From positions 1 through 64,000 of the forward strand of contig PAQB01000041.1 in assembly GCA_002709185.1 (NCBI GenBank): DNA of 64,000 nt, in the 5' to 3' direction. The stretch is from Flavobacteriaceae bacterium. Lineage in GTDB: Bacteria; Bacteroidota; Bacteroidia; Flavobacteriales; Flavobacteriaceae. The notes beneath the pieces were generated by a model. The model saw only the letters and a list, made by a program, of their open reading frames with translations. It ran no database searches and was not told the DNA's origin. This document shows positions 34,076 through 44,047 of the stretch, in pieces (the first letter of the stretch is position 1; every line of letters starts with the position of its first letter). The position numbers were made by a program, and so were the translations under genes.

Positions 34076-35941
34076 TTATGGTTTGATTATTTTTCTAGTC
34101 CAAGATTTGCTAATATTGTGCAATTGAATGATGTAAATCCCTGAACTTAGACTATTAATTGGTAGTAGGTTTGTTCCAGGATTCAGGCTGTAATTAAAAA
34201 CTTTTTTCCCTGTAAGATCATAAATCTCAAGATCCACTTTTTCTAAAACATCAACATAAACTGTATTCCCTGTCAAGGGGTTTGGGTAAAATTTTATCTC
34301 AGGATTTTTATTTTGAGAAATATCAAGTGTTTGTGTGTGTGACCCTAAATCATCACATGTATTAGTATCATCATAAATAGTCCACTCATTAATATCGAAA
34401 ATTGATGAACCCGCGACCACATCTGTATTTCGAACTAGTGTTATATTTTTTGCGTAGTCACTATCATCACCAAGCGATCCTAGGATGTCAATAAGGACTC
34501 CATTTTTAAATAAGCCAACAGCATCGTTGCCATTGAATTCTGTAATACTATTATTCAAATCGTCTTCTACATCTGTGCAAACAGTGGCACTACCATGCAT
34601 TATGACATAAACTTCTGTGTTTTCAATGCTTGCATTGTTTGGAAAACTGTAGCTATAGGAATTCCATGTGCTGCTCCCATTTGAGCTTAGCTTTAACTCA
34701 TAATTTGATAAATTTATGGTAGCCCCGGAAAAATTAGAAATTTCTAAAGCCTTGTTATAGCTGCTACCTTCCATGTATTCTGAAAAAAAGAGATCTGCAT
34801 TGCCTGTGCCTGTGCTGCCGTTTGTCGTAGTTTCACATGCTTCATTTGAAGGCGCAGAGCTGTTGTTACTGCTGTCTATTGCAACTACAGTAAAGCAAAA
34901 ATTTGTTTCTGGGCTCAATCCGATGATGGTTGTTGAAGTTGTGTTCACATTACTGTGAAAACTACCCTCTTTGTAAATATTATAACCAATCAATCCCACA
35001 TTATCAGTTGCGGCATTCCAATTCAAATCAATACTATTTGCAGTCGGATTTGAAGCTACTAAGTTAGATGGTTCTGTGGGTGCTTGAGTATCCTCTTCTG
35101 TATTCCAAATCGCATTGACATATTCGGGATGGTCTACAAAAGGATTTCGATTCCCTTGATGTTCGTAATAAATTGCATTATTGCGGTCTATTTCTTTTTG
35201 AGACACAGGGTCTAAGTTGTGCCATTCTAACAATATATTTAAAAAGGCTGTATTAAAAACCTGATCAATAGTACCATTAAACATGGCATAACTGCTCCAA
35301 TTTGGCACTTGATTTTGATAGCGTGTAGCAAAATAAAAATGAATGCGGGCAATGTCACCTTTAAATTCATTTATGGGTTCAAAAACAGTTCCAGAATAAC
35401 CACTTGAATAACCACTGTTGAGGTTGTCACCTAATTTTGAGCCGTTTTGTGTTGGATTTGAAATGCCAGATTGCGATGCCAGGTTGTTGTTATCTACACG
35501 TCCCATCGGAAAGTTACCACGAAATCCGTTAACACGCCCATCAGTTGGGAGCAGGTGGTGCGCATCGCCTTGCATTGGAGAATTTTCATTAAAAACGGAT
35601 TTTGGAATGATATGTTCTTTGTTGTAGCAATCGCCCTCAAAAGAGTAGTTTCCGCATTCATCGTTGAGAGGTGTAAAATTATAGGGATCTTGGCCCTCAG
35701 GATTTTCTGAGTATATATCCAATATGGTGTTATTATTTTCGTAATAATTATCTAAGTCATAATTTCTAAAAAACCCATCAATAGCACTGTAGCCTTGATC
35801 ATTTTGTTGATTGATAATATTATATAGCTGGGTTTTTAAAACGTACCCATTACCAGTTGCATTGTTGTAATAACCGTTTGGAATTTGTGAAAATCCAAGA
35901 TTGGTGCAAAGGACTGAAAAAAGTATGCAATAGTGTTTCAT
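34076..35941 (-). CDS. Secreted endonuclease I-family nuclease with FN3, lamin-tail and T9SS sorting domains
   Basis: 621 residues. A signal peptide (about 1-18) is followed by an endonuclease I-type nuclease domain (about 20-275) with the core DCYNKEHIIPKS and MQGDAHHLLPTDGRVNGFRGN. Next is a fibronectin type III domain (about 285-375; PSNLVASNPTANSIDLNW), then a lamin-tail-like domain (about 380-500; FFSEYMEGSSYNKALEISNF), and a C-terminal type A sorting tail (about 550-621; FYPNPLTGNTVYV ... SSGIYIIQL). It should be exported by the type IX system and degrade extracellular DNA or RNA. Its first four bases overlap the stop of the methyltransferase gene. Confidence 0.9.
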   Translation of the reverse strand: MKHYCILFSVLCTNLGFSQIPNGYYNNATGNGYVLKTQLYNIINQQNDQGYSAIDGFFRNYDLDNYYENNNTILDIYSENPEGQDPYNFTPLNDECGNYSFEGDCYNKEHIIPKSVFNENSPMQGDAHHLLPTDGRVNGFRGNFPMGRVDNNNLASQSGISNPTQNGSKLGDNLNSGYSSGYSGTVFEPINEFKGDIARIHFYFATRYQNQVPNWSSYAMFNGTIDQVFNTAFLNILLEWHNLDPVSQKEIDRNNAIYYEHQGNRNPFVDHPEYVNAIWNTEEDTQAPTEPSNLVASNPTANSIDLNWNAATDNVGLIGYNIYKEGSFHSNVNTTSTTIIGLSPETNFCFTVVAIDSSNNSSAPSNEACETTTNGSTGTGNADLFFSEYMEGSSYNKALEISNFSGATINLSNYELKLSSNGSSTWNSYSYSFPNNASIENTEVYVIMHGSATVCTDVEDDLNNSITEFNGNDAVGLFKNGVLIDILGSLGDDSDYAKNITLVRNTDVVAGSSIFDINEWTIYDDTNTCDDLGSHTQTLDISQNKNPEIKFYPNPLTGNTVYVDVLEKVDLEIYDLTGKKVFNYSLNPGTNLLPINSLSSGIYIIQLHNISKSWTRKIIKP

Positions 35942-37155
35942 TCAATTGGTTTTTCAAGAAGCGCCATATAAAAACCATCATATCCACTCTTGTGTGAAAA
36001 TATTTTTTTTTCTTTGATTAATTTGAATCGTCTCCCTTCTTTAGATGCTATAAATTTATTTATTTGTTCTTGGTTTTCAGACGGCAACACAGAACAAGTT
36101 GCATACACCATTTTTCCACCAGGTTTTAATATCTTAGAATAGTCATGTAATATGTTTTGTTGAGTTGCTTTTATATTATCTAAAAATTCAGGTTTTAACT
36201 TCCATTTAGTATCAGGGTTTCGACGTAAAACACCCAAGCCAGAGCAGGGGGCGTCAATGAGCAAGCGATCCGCTTTTTCTTTAAGTTTTTTTATGGGTTT
36301 AGTAGAGTTAATCAATCTTAAATCAATGTTGTGTGCCCCATTTCGTTTGGCCCTCGCTTTTAATTTTTTGAGTTTACTTTCGTAAATATCCATAGCAATG
36401 AGCGATCCTTTATTTTGCATCAATGCAGAAAGATGTAATGTCTTGCCACCAGCACCGGCACAAACATCCACAACTTTCATCCCTGGAGCTACCTCCAAAA
36501 AATCAGCTACCAATTGAGAGGAAGCATCTTGAACTTCAAACCATCCCATTTTAAAAGCTTTGGTTTTAAAGACGTTGGCACGTTCCACTAGTTTTAAAGC
36601 AATTGGGTAGCCGTTGATCTTTACGGTTTCAATATTTTCAGAAAGTAATTTAGATTGAAGCTCTTTTTTAGAAGTTTTTAGTGTGTTTACTCTCAATATT
36701 ACATCTGCTTGTTCGTTTTGTTTGGCCAGTTCTTTAGACCAAATACTTTCCCCCAATTCTTTGATACCCAGAGCATCTATCCAGTCTGGAATTGATTCCT
36801 TAATTTTACGAATTTTACAGGCTTCATCAAAACGGCCTTTAATTTTTCTAGTTGGTGTATTTTCAAAATATTTCCAGTCAGGTAATTTAATACCCCTGAG
36901 GGTCGCCCATACTGCAAAAAGCCTCCAAGCATCATCTCGGCTGAAAGGTTCTTTAACTTCGGAAATTTCCGCGTAAAGCCTTTTCCAGCGAACAATGTCG
37001 TAGGTGGTCTCTGCTACAAAACCACGATCACGGCTACCCCAACGTTTATCGCGCTTTAAAAGGGATTGAATGACTTTATCGGCATATTTATTATCGTTGA
37101 AAACTTCAAGGACGCCATCAATGATTGCAAAGCATAAATTTCTGTGTAAACGCAT
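35938..37155 (-). CDS. RsmB/NSUN-family RNA m5C methyltransferase
   Basis: 405 residues from the ATG at 37155 (a TTG at 37158 is the alternative). N-terminal helical NusB-like portion, then the SAM domain: VVDVCAGAGGKTLHLSALM (motif I), LIDAPCSGLGVLRRNPD (motif IV, PC) and KMVYATCSVLPSENQEQI (motif VI, TC), giving both cysteines used in m5C chemistry. The target is probably 16S rRNA, but the exact cytosine is not deducible. A -7 box TAACTTTG (37175-37182, minus) implies a leader of only about 13 bases. Overlaps the nuclease gene start by four bases. Confidence 0.9.
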   Translation of the reverse strand: MRLHRNLCFAIIDGVLEVFNDNKYADKVIQSLLKRDKRWGSRDRGFVAETTYDIVRWKRLYAEISEVKEPFSRDDAWRLFAVWATLRGIKLPDWKYFENTPTRKIKGRFDEACKIRKIKESIPDWIDALGIKELGESIWSKELAKQNEQADVILRVNTLKTSKKELQSKLLSENIETVKINGYPIALKLVERANVFKTKAFKMGWFEVQDASSQLVADFLEVAPGMKVVDVCAGAGGKTLHLSALMQNKGSLIAMDIYESKLKKLKARAKRNGAHNIDLRLINSTKPIKKLKEKADRLLIDAPCSGLGVLRRNPDTKWKLKPEFLDNIKATQQNILHDYSKILKPGGKMVYATCSVLPSENQEQINKFIASKEGRRFKLIKEKKIFSHKSGYDGFYMALLEKPIE

Positions 37156-37263
37156 CAATCTTTTCTTAGAATTACAAAGTTACACTTAATAAATGGTTTC
37201 TCGAAAAGCAAAGGATTTGTTTCTATACTAAACTTAGGTATTTTTTAGAAATCAGCTCATTTA

Positions 37264-39093
37264 TTAATCCAAAGATTGCATTGATACCAATTTGTGGTAC
37301 ATGCCTTTTTTATCTAATAGTTCTTGATGCTTGCCTTGTTCTACAATTTCCCCTTGTTTCATTACAATAATTTGGTCAGCATTTTGAATTGTAGATAATC
37401 GGTGTGCAATGACTATAGAGGTACGATTTTTCATCATATTTTCAAGTGCTTCTTGAACCAAGCGCTCGCTTTCAGTATCTAATGCGGAAGTCGCCTCGTC
37501 TAAAATCATAATGGGTGCATTTTTAAGCACGGCCCTTGCAATACTTAAGCGCTGTTTTTGACCTCCCGAGAGACTGTTTCCAGCATCTCCAATGTTTGTA
37601 TCAATTCTTCCCGGTAATTCTTTTACAAATTCCCAAGCATTGGCAACTTTAAGTGCCTCAATAATTTCATCGTTTGTAGCATTTTCGTTTCCTATTAGTA
37701 AGTTGTTTTTAATGCTATTATTAAATAAAATGGAATCTTGAGTTACCAGTCCAATTTGAGACCTTAAAGATTTTTTTGTAAACTTTTTTATATCGATACC
37801 ATCAATTTTTATGGTACCTTTATTAACATCATAAAAACGTGTCAAAAGATTTGCAATGGTAGATTTTCCACTCCCTGATTGGCCAACTAAAGCTACAGTA
37901 TGACCTTTTTTAACAGAAATCGAGAAATCATTTAAAACATTTTCTTTTTCGTATTTAAAAACGATATTTTTGAGGGTAATTGATTTGTTGAATTCTGATA
38001 AAACTTTTGCATTTTCCGCATCCGTCATGTTATCTTCACTGTCTAATACTTCAAATACACGATCTGCAGCCGCAATGCCATTTTTTACTTTATAAAAAGC
38101 TTTACTGATGGATTTTGCTGGAGTTAATATGCCATAGGCAAGTCCCATAAATCCAATAAATGTAGTGCCTTCAATTGCTTTTTCAATCAAAACCAGTTTA
38201 CCACCATACCACAACAGTGCTGCAATGGTTACAATCCCTAGAAATTCACTCAAAGGTCCAGCTAAGTTATTTTTGTTTCCAATCTTATTGATTAATCTTA
38301 AAATTCGATCTGCAGAATTTGAAAAACGCTGTTTAAAACTTGCTTCTGCATTATAGCTTTTTACAATTTTTAATCCTGATAATGTTTCTTCAACAGTAGA
38401 AATAAGCACTCCCGATTCTTCTTGTGCTTTGAGGGATTGTTTTTTTAAACGTTTTCCGATGTTGGAAATTAAAAATCCAGAAACAGGAATAAAAAAAAGC
38501 ACAAAGATTGAAAGTTGCCAACTTAAGGTAAACATCACAATGAGTGAAAAAACAATTGTTAAGGGCTCTCTAACAATAAGTTCTAAAGTAATAAAGAAAG
38601 AATTTTGCATTTCATTAATGTCACCTAATATTCGCGCCATAATGTCTCCTTTTTTTCTTTTAGCGTAAAAGCTGATAGGGAGCTCTACGATATGTTTGTA
38701 AATATGTTTTCTTAAATCTGTTAAAATACCGTTCCTTAAATACATTACGTGCTGCATTGAAAGGTATCCGAAGAGATTTTTTAGAAAAAATGTTCCCACC
38801 ACAACACCCACCACAATTAGCAATGCCATTTGACCATTTCCTGCATCTAATAGTGTGGTAATTTTAAAGTTTAAAGTATCGTTAGCATAGTTTTTAAGAT
38901 CACCAATCCCATTCCAGACGGGTGCTTTTATGACCTTTTGAGTTTTGTCAAATAATACATTTAGCATTGGAATTAATGAAACGAATGCAAGGGTACCAAA
39001 AAGGGCGTATAACAAGTTGAATAATATATTTAGAACTACATGCTTTTTGTAGTTTTTAATAAAAGGCCATAATTGTACAAGAATTTTTTTCAT
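37264..39093 (-). CDS. ABC exporter half-transporter, MsbA/lipid-type
   Basis: 609 residues with an N-terminal six-helix membrane domain (about 15-320) and a C-terminal ATPase domain: Walker A GQSGSGKST (about 397-405), signature LSGGQKQRLS, Walker B IMILDEATSALD and the H-loop IVIAHRLST. It probably works as a homodimer exporting a hydrophobic molecule; an MsbA-like lipid flippase or drug exporter are the obvious options, and sequence alone does not decide. It starts one base after the mutase stop, so the two are on one transcript, together with the upstream glycosyltransferase. Confidence 0.92.
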   Translation of the reverse strand: MKKILVQLWPFIKNYKKHVVLNILFNLLYALFGTLAFVSLIPMLNVLFDKTQKVIKAPVWNGIGDLKNYANDTLNFKITTLLDAGNGQMALLIVVGVVVGTFFLKNLFGYLSMQHVMYLRNGILTDLRKHIYKHIVELPISFYAKRKKGDIMARILGDINEMQNSFFITLELIVREPLTIVFSLIVMFTLSWQLSIFVLFFIPVSGFLISNIGKRLKKQSLKAQEESGVLISTVEETLSGLKIVKSYNAEASFKQRFSNSADRILRLINKIGNKNNLAGPLSEFLGIVTIAALLWYGGKLVLIEKAIEGTTFIGFMGLAYGILTPAKSISKAFYKVKNGIAAADRVFEVLDSEDNMTDAENAKVLSEFNKSITLKNIVFKYEKENVLNDFSISVKKGHTVALVGQSGSGKSTIANLLTRFYDVNKGTIKIDGIDIKKFTKKSLRSQIGLVTQDSILFNNSIKNNLLIGNENATNDEIIEALKVANAWEFVKELPGRIDTNIGDAGNSLSGGQKQRLSIARAVLKNAPIMILDEATSALDTESERLVQEALENMMKNRTSIVIAHRLSTIQNADQIIVMKQGEIVEQGKHQELLDKKGMYHKLVSMQSLD

Positions 39094-39094
39094 C

Positions 39095-40828
39095 TCATTC
39101 CAAATTCATTTCTTTTAAAATTTCATTAATTTTTGCTTCAAGTTCTAATTCTACTGACTCAAATTCTGAAGCAATTTTAAGTGTTTTATTGACACTAATA
39201 TAATATTTTATTTTTGGCTCTGTTCCACTGGGTCTCAAGGCAATTCTACTACCGTCTTCTGTGGTAAAAATCAGAACATTTGCCTTTGGTATATTTATAC
39301 CTGAAGCAGTGCTGATTGTTTTATTTTGTGATATTGAAGATTGGTAATCGTCAATTTTTATCACTCTTGAACCATTAATTTTAATTGGTGGCGATGTTCT
39401 GGCTTCATCTATTAATTTTTGAATTTCTTGGGCGCCGGTTTTCCCTTTTTTTGTGATTGAAACAAGCCGTTCCTTAAATAAGCCATGGATAGTATATAAG
39501 TCAATAAGTGCATTGAAAAAAGAACTGCCATTGGCCTTAGTCAGCGCTGCAATTTCACAGGCGAGAAGGGTAGAGGTTACAGCGTCTTTGTCACGCACAA
39601 AATCTCCAACCATAAAGCCAAAGCTCTCTTCACCACCACCCACAAAGTCCATATTTGGGTATTCTTCTATCATCTTGGCAATCCATTTAAAGCCAGTAAG
39701 TCCAATTTTACAATCTACATTGTAAGCAGCAGTTAATTTTGGGAGCATTGGGGTTGAAACAATGGTTGAGCCCACAAATTGGTTACCGTTTATTTTCCCA
39801 TCGTCTTTCCATTGATCTAGTAAAAACTTTGTCATGATTATCATTGTTTGATTACCATTTAATAGTGTTAATTCACCCTTATTATTCCTAACGGCTATCC
39901 CCAAACGATCACAATCTGGATCGGTCCCAATAACAATATCTGCATTAATTTTCTCAGCCAACTCTAGAGCCATTTTCAGGGCTTCTGGTTCTTCAGGATT
40001 TGGAGATTTTACCGTTGTGAAGTCTCCGTTAGGAAGCGCTTGTTCTTTGACAATATGAACATTTTTGTAGCCTGCCCTTCTGAGGGTTTCGGGAACGGCT
40101 GTAATCGAAGTACCATGAAGCGATGTAAAAACAATAGTTAATTCATTTCTATTTTTTGATGAATTTTGATTGAGTACTCCATTTTCAACAGCTGACTCTA
40201 TAAATTCATTATCGACATCAGCACCAATCATATGAATTAAAGTTTCATTAGCTTCAAAATTTATGTCTGTATAGTCTAAGCTATTAATGATTGTTATAAT
40301 CGCTTTATCGTGTGGAGGCACAAGTTGCCCCCCATCTTTCCAATAGACTTTATAGCCATTGTATTCTGGCGGATTATGTGAAGCTGTCAAGACAATTCCA
40401 CAATGACAATTCAAGTATTTAACTGTAAATGATAATTCAGGCGTGGCTCTAAGATCTTCAAATAAGAAAACTTCAATGTCATTGGCTGAAAATACATCTG
40501 CTACAATTTTTGCAAAAGATTTGCTATTATGCCTACAGTCAAAGGCAATGGCTACTTTTAATTTTTCTTCAGTAAATAATTTCTTCAAATAGTTAGAAAT
40601 ACCTTGGGTATTCTTGCCCAATGTATACTTGTTAATTCGGTTGGTACCAACCCCCATAACGCCACGCATTCCACCTGTTCCGAATTCTAATTCTTTATAA
40701 AATCTATCTTCTAATTCTTCGGGATTATCCTGAAGTTTGTTGATTTCATCCTTGGTCTCCTGGTCAAAAAAATCTTGTTGCCAATTTGAAATTTTGGATT
40801 TTATTTCTGGGCTAAGGGGTGATGCCAT
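39095..40828 (-). CDS. Phosphoglucomutase/phosphomannomutase family
   Basis: 577 residues from the ATG at 40828. The alternative TTG at 40843 lies inside a -7 box (TAAATTTG, 40841-40848, minus). Alpha-D-phosphohexomutase motifs in order: phosphoserine loop LTASHNPPEYNGYKVYW, metal loop GTDPDCDRLGIA, sugar loop GEESFGFMVG and phosphate-binding RPSGTEPKIKYYI. It interconverts hexose 1- and 6-phosphates for envelope polysaccharide and nucleotide-sugar synthesis; glucose versus mannose specificity is not decided. It is between a polyprenyl-phosphate glycosyltransferase and an ABC exporter on the same strand. Confidence 0.93.
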   Translation of the reverse strand: MASPLSPEIKSKISNWQQDFFDQETKDEINKLQDNPEELEDRFYKELEFGTGGMRGVMGVGTNRINKYTLGKNTQGISNYLKKLFTEEKLKVAIAFDCRHNSKSFAKIVADVFSANDIEVFLFEDLRATPELSFTVKYLNCHCGIVLTASHNPPEYNGYKVYWKDGGQLVPPHDKAIITIINSLDYTDINFEANETLIHMIGADVDNEFIESAVENGVLNQNSSKNRNELTIVFTSLHGTSITAVPETLRRAGYKNVHIVKEQALPNGDFTTVKSPNPEEPEALKMALELAEKINADIVIGTDPDCDRLGIAVRNNKGELTLLNGNQTMIIMTKFLLDQWKDDGKINGNQFVGSTIVSTPMLPKLTAAYNVDCKIGLTGFKWIAKMIEEYPNMDFVGGGEESFGFMVGDFVRDKDAVTSTLLACEIAALTKANGSSFFNALIDLYTIHGLFKERLVSITKKGKTGAQEIQKLIDEARTSPPIKINGSRVIKIDDYQSSISQNKTISTASGINIPKANVLIFTTEDGSRIALRPSGTEPKIKYYISVNKTLKIASEFESVELELEAKINEILKEMNLE

Positions 40829-40884
40829 TGGTTGTTTTAGCAAATTTAGTTATTTACAGAATTAAAGTAGTTTCTTTCACAGAA

Positions 40885-41835
40885 TTATTTAGTTACCGTA
40901 TCTTCAGAAATTTGGTAGCGTTCTTTGTGGCTTCTCGATTGTAAAATAATTTCACCCAAAAATCCAGCAACAAAGAATTGTGTCCCAATAATCATTGTTG
41001 TCAAGGAAATAAAAAATTCAGGACGGTCTGAAATTAATCTTCCAGCGGGATTGAAATATAATTTATCGATCCCTAAATAAGCTGCAAAAGTAAAACCAAT
41101 GATTAGCATTAATACTCCCAGGAACCCAAAAAAGTGCATTGGACGTTTACCAAACCTTGAAGTGAACCATATTGTAATCAAGTCTAAAAAGCCATTTATA
41201 AATCGTTCCATACCAAATTTTGTTTTGCCGTGTTTTCTTGCTTGGTGTATTACTACTTTTTCTGTTATGTTTTTAAATCCAGCATTTACGGCAAGTACAG
41301 GGATGTAACGGTGCATTTCGCCATAAACTTCAATATTTTTGATGACCTCCTTTTTGTAAGCTTTTAAACCACAATTAAAGTCATGAAGCTTAAGTCCTGA
41401 AATACGACGTGCCGCCCAATTGAATAATTTTGAAGGTAAATTTTTTGTAATAAATGCGTCGTAACGCTTTTTTTTCCAACCCGAAACGATATCTAGTTTT
41501 TTTTTCTTTATGAGCTGAAAAAGTTCTGGAATTTCATCGGGACTATCTTGCAAATCGGCATCCATAGTGATGATGACCTCGCCTTTTGCTTTTTCAAAAC
41601 CAGCATGTAGTGCTTGAGATTTACCAAAGTTTTGGGCGAAGCGAATGCCTAAAACCGATGGATTTTTAGTGCTTAACTTTTTGATGATTGACCAAGAATT
41701 ATCTCTGCTGCCATCATCTATAAAAATAAGTTCATAATTCAACTGGTTGGATTGCATGACTTGTGCAATCCAATCGTGGAGTTCTACCAATGACTCTTGC
41801 TCATCCAAAAGGGGTATTACGACAGAAATATCCAT
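40885..41835 (-). CDS. Polyprenyl-phosphate glycosyltransferase (DPM1/GtrB-like)
   Basis: 316 residues. GT2 catalytic domain (about 1-225): VVIPLLDEQESLVEL, LIFIDDGSRDNSW and the metal motif DADLQDSPDEIP. Two C-terminal membrane helices (about 232-256 and 271-295) are typical of enzymes that move a sugar from a nucleotide donor to undecaprenyl phosphate. The product could serve glycan or lipid A modification. It precedes the hexose-phosphate mutase by 56 bases on the same strand. Confidence 0.9.
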   Translation of the reverse strand: MDISVVIPLLDEQESLVELHDWIAQVMQSNQLNYELIFIDDGSRDNSWSIIKKLSTKNPSVLGIRFAQNFGKSQALHAGFEKAKGEVIITMDADLQDSPDEIPELFQLIKKKKLDIVSGWKKKRYDAFITKNLPSKLFNWAARRISGLKLHDFNCGLKAYKKEVIKNIEVYGEMHRYIPVLAVNAGFKNITEKVVIHQARKHGKTKFGMERFINGFLDLITIWFTSRFGKRPMHFFGFLGVLMLIIGFTFAAYLGIDKLYFNPAGRLISDRPEFFISLTTMIIGTQFFVAGFLGEIILQSRSHKERYQISEDTVTK

Positions 41836-41867
41836 ACAATCGAATTACGAACCCAAAAATAGCGAAA

Positions 41868-42398
41868 TTAAGCTTCGCTTGTATTTATTTTTTTAACGAT
41901 TAGTGCAACTATTAAACCAATTATAGTATATAGCGCCAAGCTGAATACATAGGATTGAAGCTGAGATCCAATCGAAAAGTTATCTTTTTTACTGGCTTCA
42001 TCAAGTGCTGTTGCCATGACTTCCTGTGGCATACCAAATTCTTCCATCATTTGTTTTGATTCTAAAAGAATTTGCTCATTAAGGTGCGCAGCGGCTTCAG
42101 GATCTATTACATTAAAAATAACAATACCAACCACAGAGCTAATTGCTGTTCCTACAACGATGGTGAGGAAATAATTTACAAAAGCCTCTTTAAAAGAAAG
42201 TAGGCCATCATTGTTGTTTTTGGCTTGTTTTGCCGCGACAACGCCAAAAGCGATAACGACAGTAAGCAGAGCGAAACTTAACCACCATTCGACCATAAGA
42301 TCAAAGTTTACAGCATAAATAACTACTACAATAGCGGCCAATGTGGCGCCAAGATAAAGCCCAAGATTGATTGAATTTGATTTGTTGGTTGGTTTCAT
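41868..42398 (-). CDS. DUF4199 membrane protein
   Basis: 176 residues from the ATG at 42398 (MKPTNKSNSIN); the frame extends to 42434. Four membrane helices with the pairing of helices 1-2 (LGLYLGATLAAIVVVIYAV; WWLSFALLTVVIAFGVVAA), a helix with FKEAFVNYFLTIVVGTAIS, and a last helix (ALYTIIGLIVALIVKKI) separated by a charged loop match DUF4199. Such genes are common in Bacteroidota next to glycosyltransferases of the DPM1 type, as here. Function unknown. Confidence 0.85.
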   Translation of the reverse strand: MKPTNKSNSINLGLYLGATLAAIVVVIYAVNFDLMVEWWLSFALLTVVIAFGVVAAKQAKNNNDGLLSFKEAFVNYFLTIVVGTAISSVVGIVIFNVIDPEAAAHLNEQILLESKQMMEEFGMPQEVMATALDEASKKDNFSIGSQLQSYVFSLALYTIIGLIVALIVKKINTSEA

Positions 42399-42484
42399 AT
42401 GTAAAAATTTATAGTTTTTTTTTATTAGATACAATTTGCTGAAAAATGTTACAGTAAAGTTCCAGAAATAAAATTAATAATCTG

Positions 42485-42514
42485 TTGTGATATTGTAAAA
42501 AATAATTAAATTTG
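42485..42514 (+). promoter_or_regulatory. Promoter of rpmE2
   Basis: TTG (42485-42487), exactly 19 bases, TAAATTTG (42507-42514): a full match to the Bacteroidota consensus. The predicted start near 42520 leaves about 22 bases before the ATG at 42542 and rules out the upstream codon at 42512 as a start. Confidence 0.75.
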
Positions 42515-42541
42515 CAATTCGAAAAATTGAAAAAGCATACA

Positions 42542-42793
42542 ATGAAAAAAGGAGTCCACCCAGAAAATTACAGACTTGTAGCGTTCAAGGACATGTCAAA
42601 CGACGACGTTTTTTTAACAAAGTCAACCGCGGATACCAATGAAACTCTGGAGATTGAAGGAGTTAAATACCCACTTATTAAGTTAGAAATTTCTAGGACT
42701 TCACACCCTTACTACACCGGTAAGTCTAAATTGGTAGACACTGCTGGTCGCATTGATAAGTTCAAAACAAAATACTCTAAATTTAAAAAATAA
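42542..42793 (+). CDS. rpmE2: 50S ribosomal protein L31 type B (no zinc-binding cysteines)
   Basis: 83 residues beginning MKKGVHPENYRLVAFKDMSN and containing HPYYTGKSKLVDTAGRIDKF, the L31 signature. There is no cysteine, so this is the zinc-independent type B form. The ATG at 42542 is set by the promoter at 42485-42514; an upstream open stretch to 42512 would begin inside the -7 box. It is transcribed alone and closed by a terminator at 42815-42846. Confidence 0.95.
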   Translation: MKKGVHPENYRLVAFKDMSNDDVFLTKSTADTNETLEIEGVKYPLIKLEISRTSHPYYTGKSKLVDTAGRIDKFKTKYSKFKK

Positions 42794-42814
42794 CTTTGCA
42801 ATGTATATAATATC

Positions 42815-42846
42815 AAAAGCCTTTCATTAACATGAAAGGCTTTTTT
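42815..42846 (+). terminator. Rho-independent terminator of rpmE2
   Basis: AAAAGCCTTTCAT / TAAC / ATGAAAGGCTTTT is a 13-bp stem followed by a run of T's, 22 bases after the L31 stop codon. Confidence 0.9.
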
Positions 42847-42871
42847 GTTACTTTTACCAAAAATAATTTAG

Positions 42872-44047
42872 ATGAATTATATTTTATTTGATGGAGCCTA
42901 CCGCAATGCTTTGTTACCCTTTACCTACACAAGGCCTGTTGCAGATATCCGTGTTGGAATTTTAACCATACGAGAGAAATGGGAAGCCTTTCTTGGCTTG
43001 ACAACAACAACTGTTACAGAAGACTATTTATCAAAGAAATTCCCAATGGTGGAGTTTTCGGAAAATACTATGATTAACGGCTCTTACCTACCTACACAAG
43101 ATCTTGTTGATATGCTTCAGAAATTAAATGAAAATGAGGCTATTTTTGACGGCGAAGTTGTTGTAGCTTTTAGGGTTGTGGATAATGAAGAAAATATTGA
43201 TTTTAGTCAGTTTAAAATTCATAGTTGCCCTGAGTATGTTCTTTCAATTAAAAATACTTGGGATATATTTCAGCTTAATGGGGCTGCAATTAAAGCTGAT
43301 TTTAATTTAATTACTAAAGGTAAGATATCTGAACCTATCCCTAAAACAGTAAAAACACTCAATAAAACTCATATATTTATTGAAGAAGGTGTCAACCTAA
43401 ACCATTGTATTTTGAATGCAAGTGATGGTCCCATATACATAGGTAAAAATGCCGAAATTATGGAAGGTAGTTTAGTGCGTGGCCCTTTTGCGTTGTGCGA
43501 AAACTCTATTTTAAAAATGGGGGCTAAAATATATGGCAGTACAACTGTAGGACCGCACTGTAAAGTTGGTGGAGAGGTCAATAACTCAGTGATTTTTGGC
43601 TATTCTAACAAAGCACACGATGGATTTTTAGGTAATTCCGTCATCGGTGAGTGGTGTAATTTGGGTGCAGATACAAATACTTCAAATTTAAAAAACAACT
43701 ATGCTCTGGTGCGTCTTTGGAATTACGAGTCTGAAAATTTTTCAAAAACAGACCTACAGTTCTGTGGATTGATGATGGGTGATCATAGCAAATGTTCTAT
43801 CAATACCATGTTTAATACAGGAACTGTAGTAGGTGTAAGTGCCAATATTTTTGGTAGCGGCTTCCCCAGAGATTTTGTACCTAGTTTTAGTTGGGGTGGC
43901 AGTCAAGGTATGCGTACGTATTTGACTAAAAAAGCATTTGAAGTAGCAACTGCTGTATTTCAACGCCGAGGTTTAGAATTTACAATGCATGAAGCTGAAA
44001 TTTTAGAGCATGTTTTTAAAATTAGCAATAAACACAGGACAGATTAA
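42872..44047 (+). CDS. GlmU-like sugar nucleotidyltransferase
   Basis: 391 residues: an N-terminal nucleotidyltransferase-like portion (MNYILFDGAYRNALLPFTYTRPVADIRVG) and a C-terminal left-handed beta-helix with hexapeptide turns (about 185-320: IYIGKNAEIMEGS, HCKVGGEVNNSV). Unlike classical GlmU the N-terminal half lacks the LAAGxGTRM loop; this is the separate 'GlmU family' of Bacteroidota. It may make UDP-GlcNAc or another nucleotide sugar; the activity is inferred. It overlaps the end of the binding-protein gene on the opposite strand by four bases. Confidence 0.85.
   Translation: MNYILFDGAYRNALLPFTYTRPVADIRVGILTIREKWEAFLGLTTTTVTEDYLSKKFPMVEFSENTMINGSYLPTQDLVDMLQKLNENEAIFDGEVVVAFRVVDNEENIDFSQFKIHSCPEYVLSIKNTWDIFQLNGAAIKADFNLITKGKISEPIPKTVKTLNKTHIFIEEGVNLNHCILNASDGPIYIGKNAEIMEGSLVRGPFALCENSILKMGAKIYGSTTVGPHCKVGGEVNNSVIFGYSNKAHDGFLGNSVIGEWCNLGADTNTSNLKNNYALVRLWNYESENFSKTDLQFCGLMMGDHSKCSINTMFNTGTVVGVSANIFGSGFPRDFVPSFSWGGSQGMRTYLTKKAFEVATAVFQRRGLEFTMHEAEILEHVFKISNKHRTD

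Noticed and set aside
42512..42541. Longer N-terminus for L31
   Set aside because: Its first codon lies inside the TAAATTTG box, upstream of the predicted transcription start.
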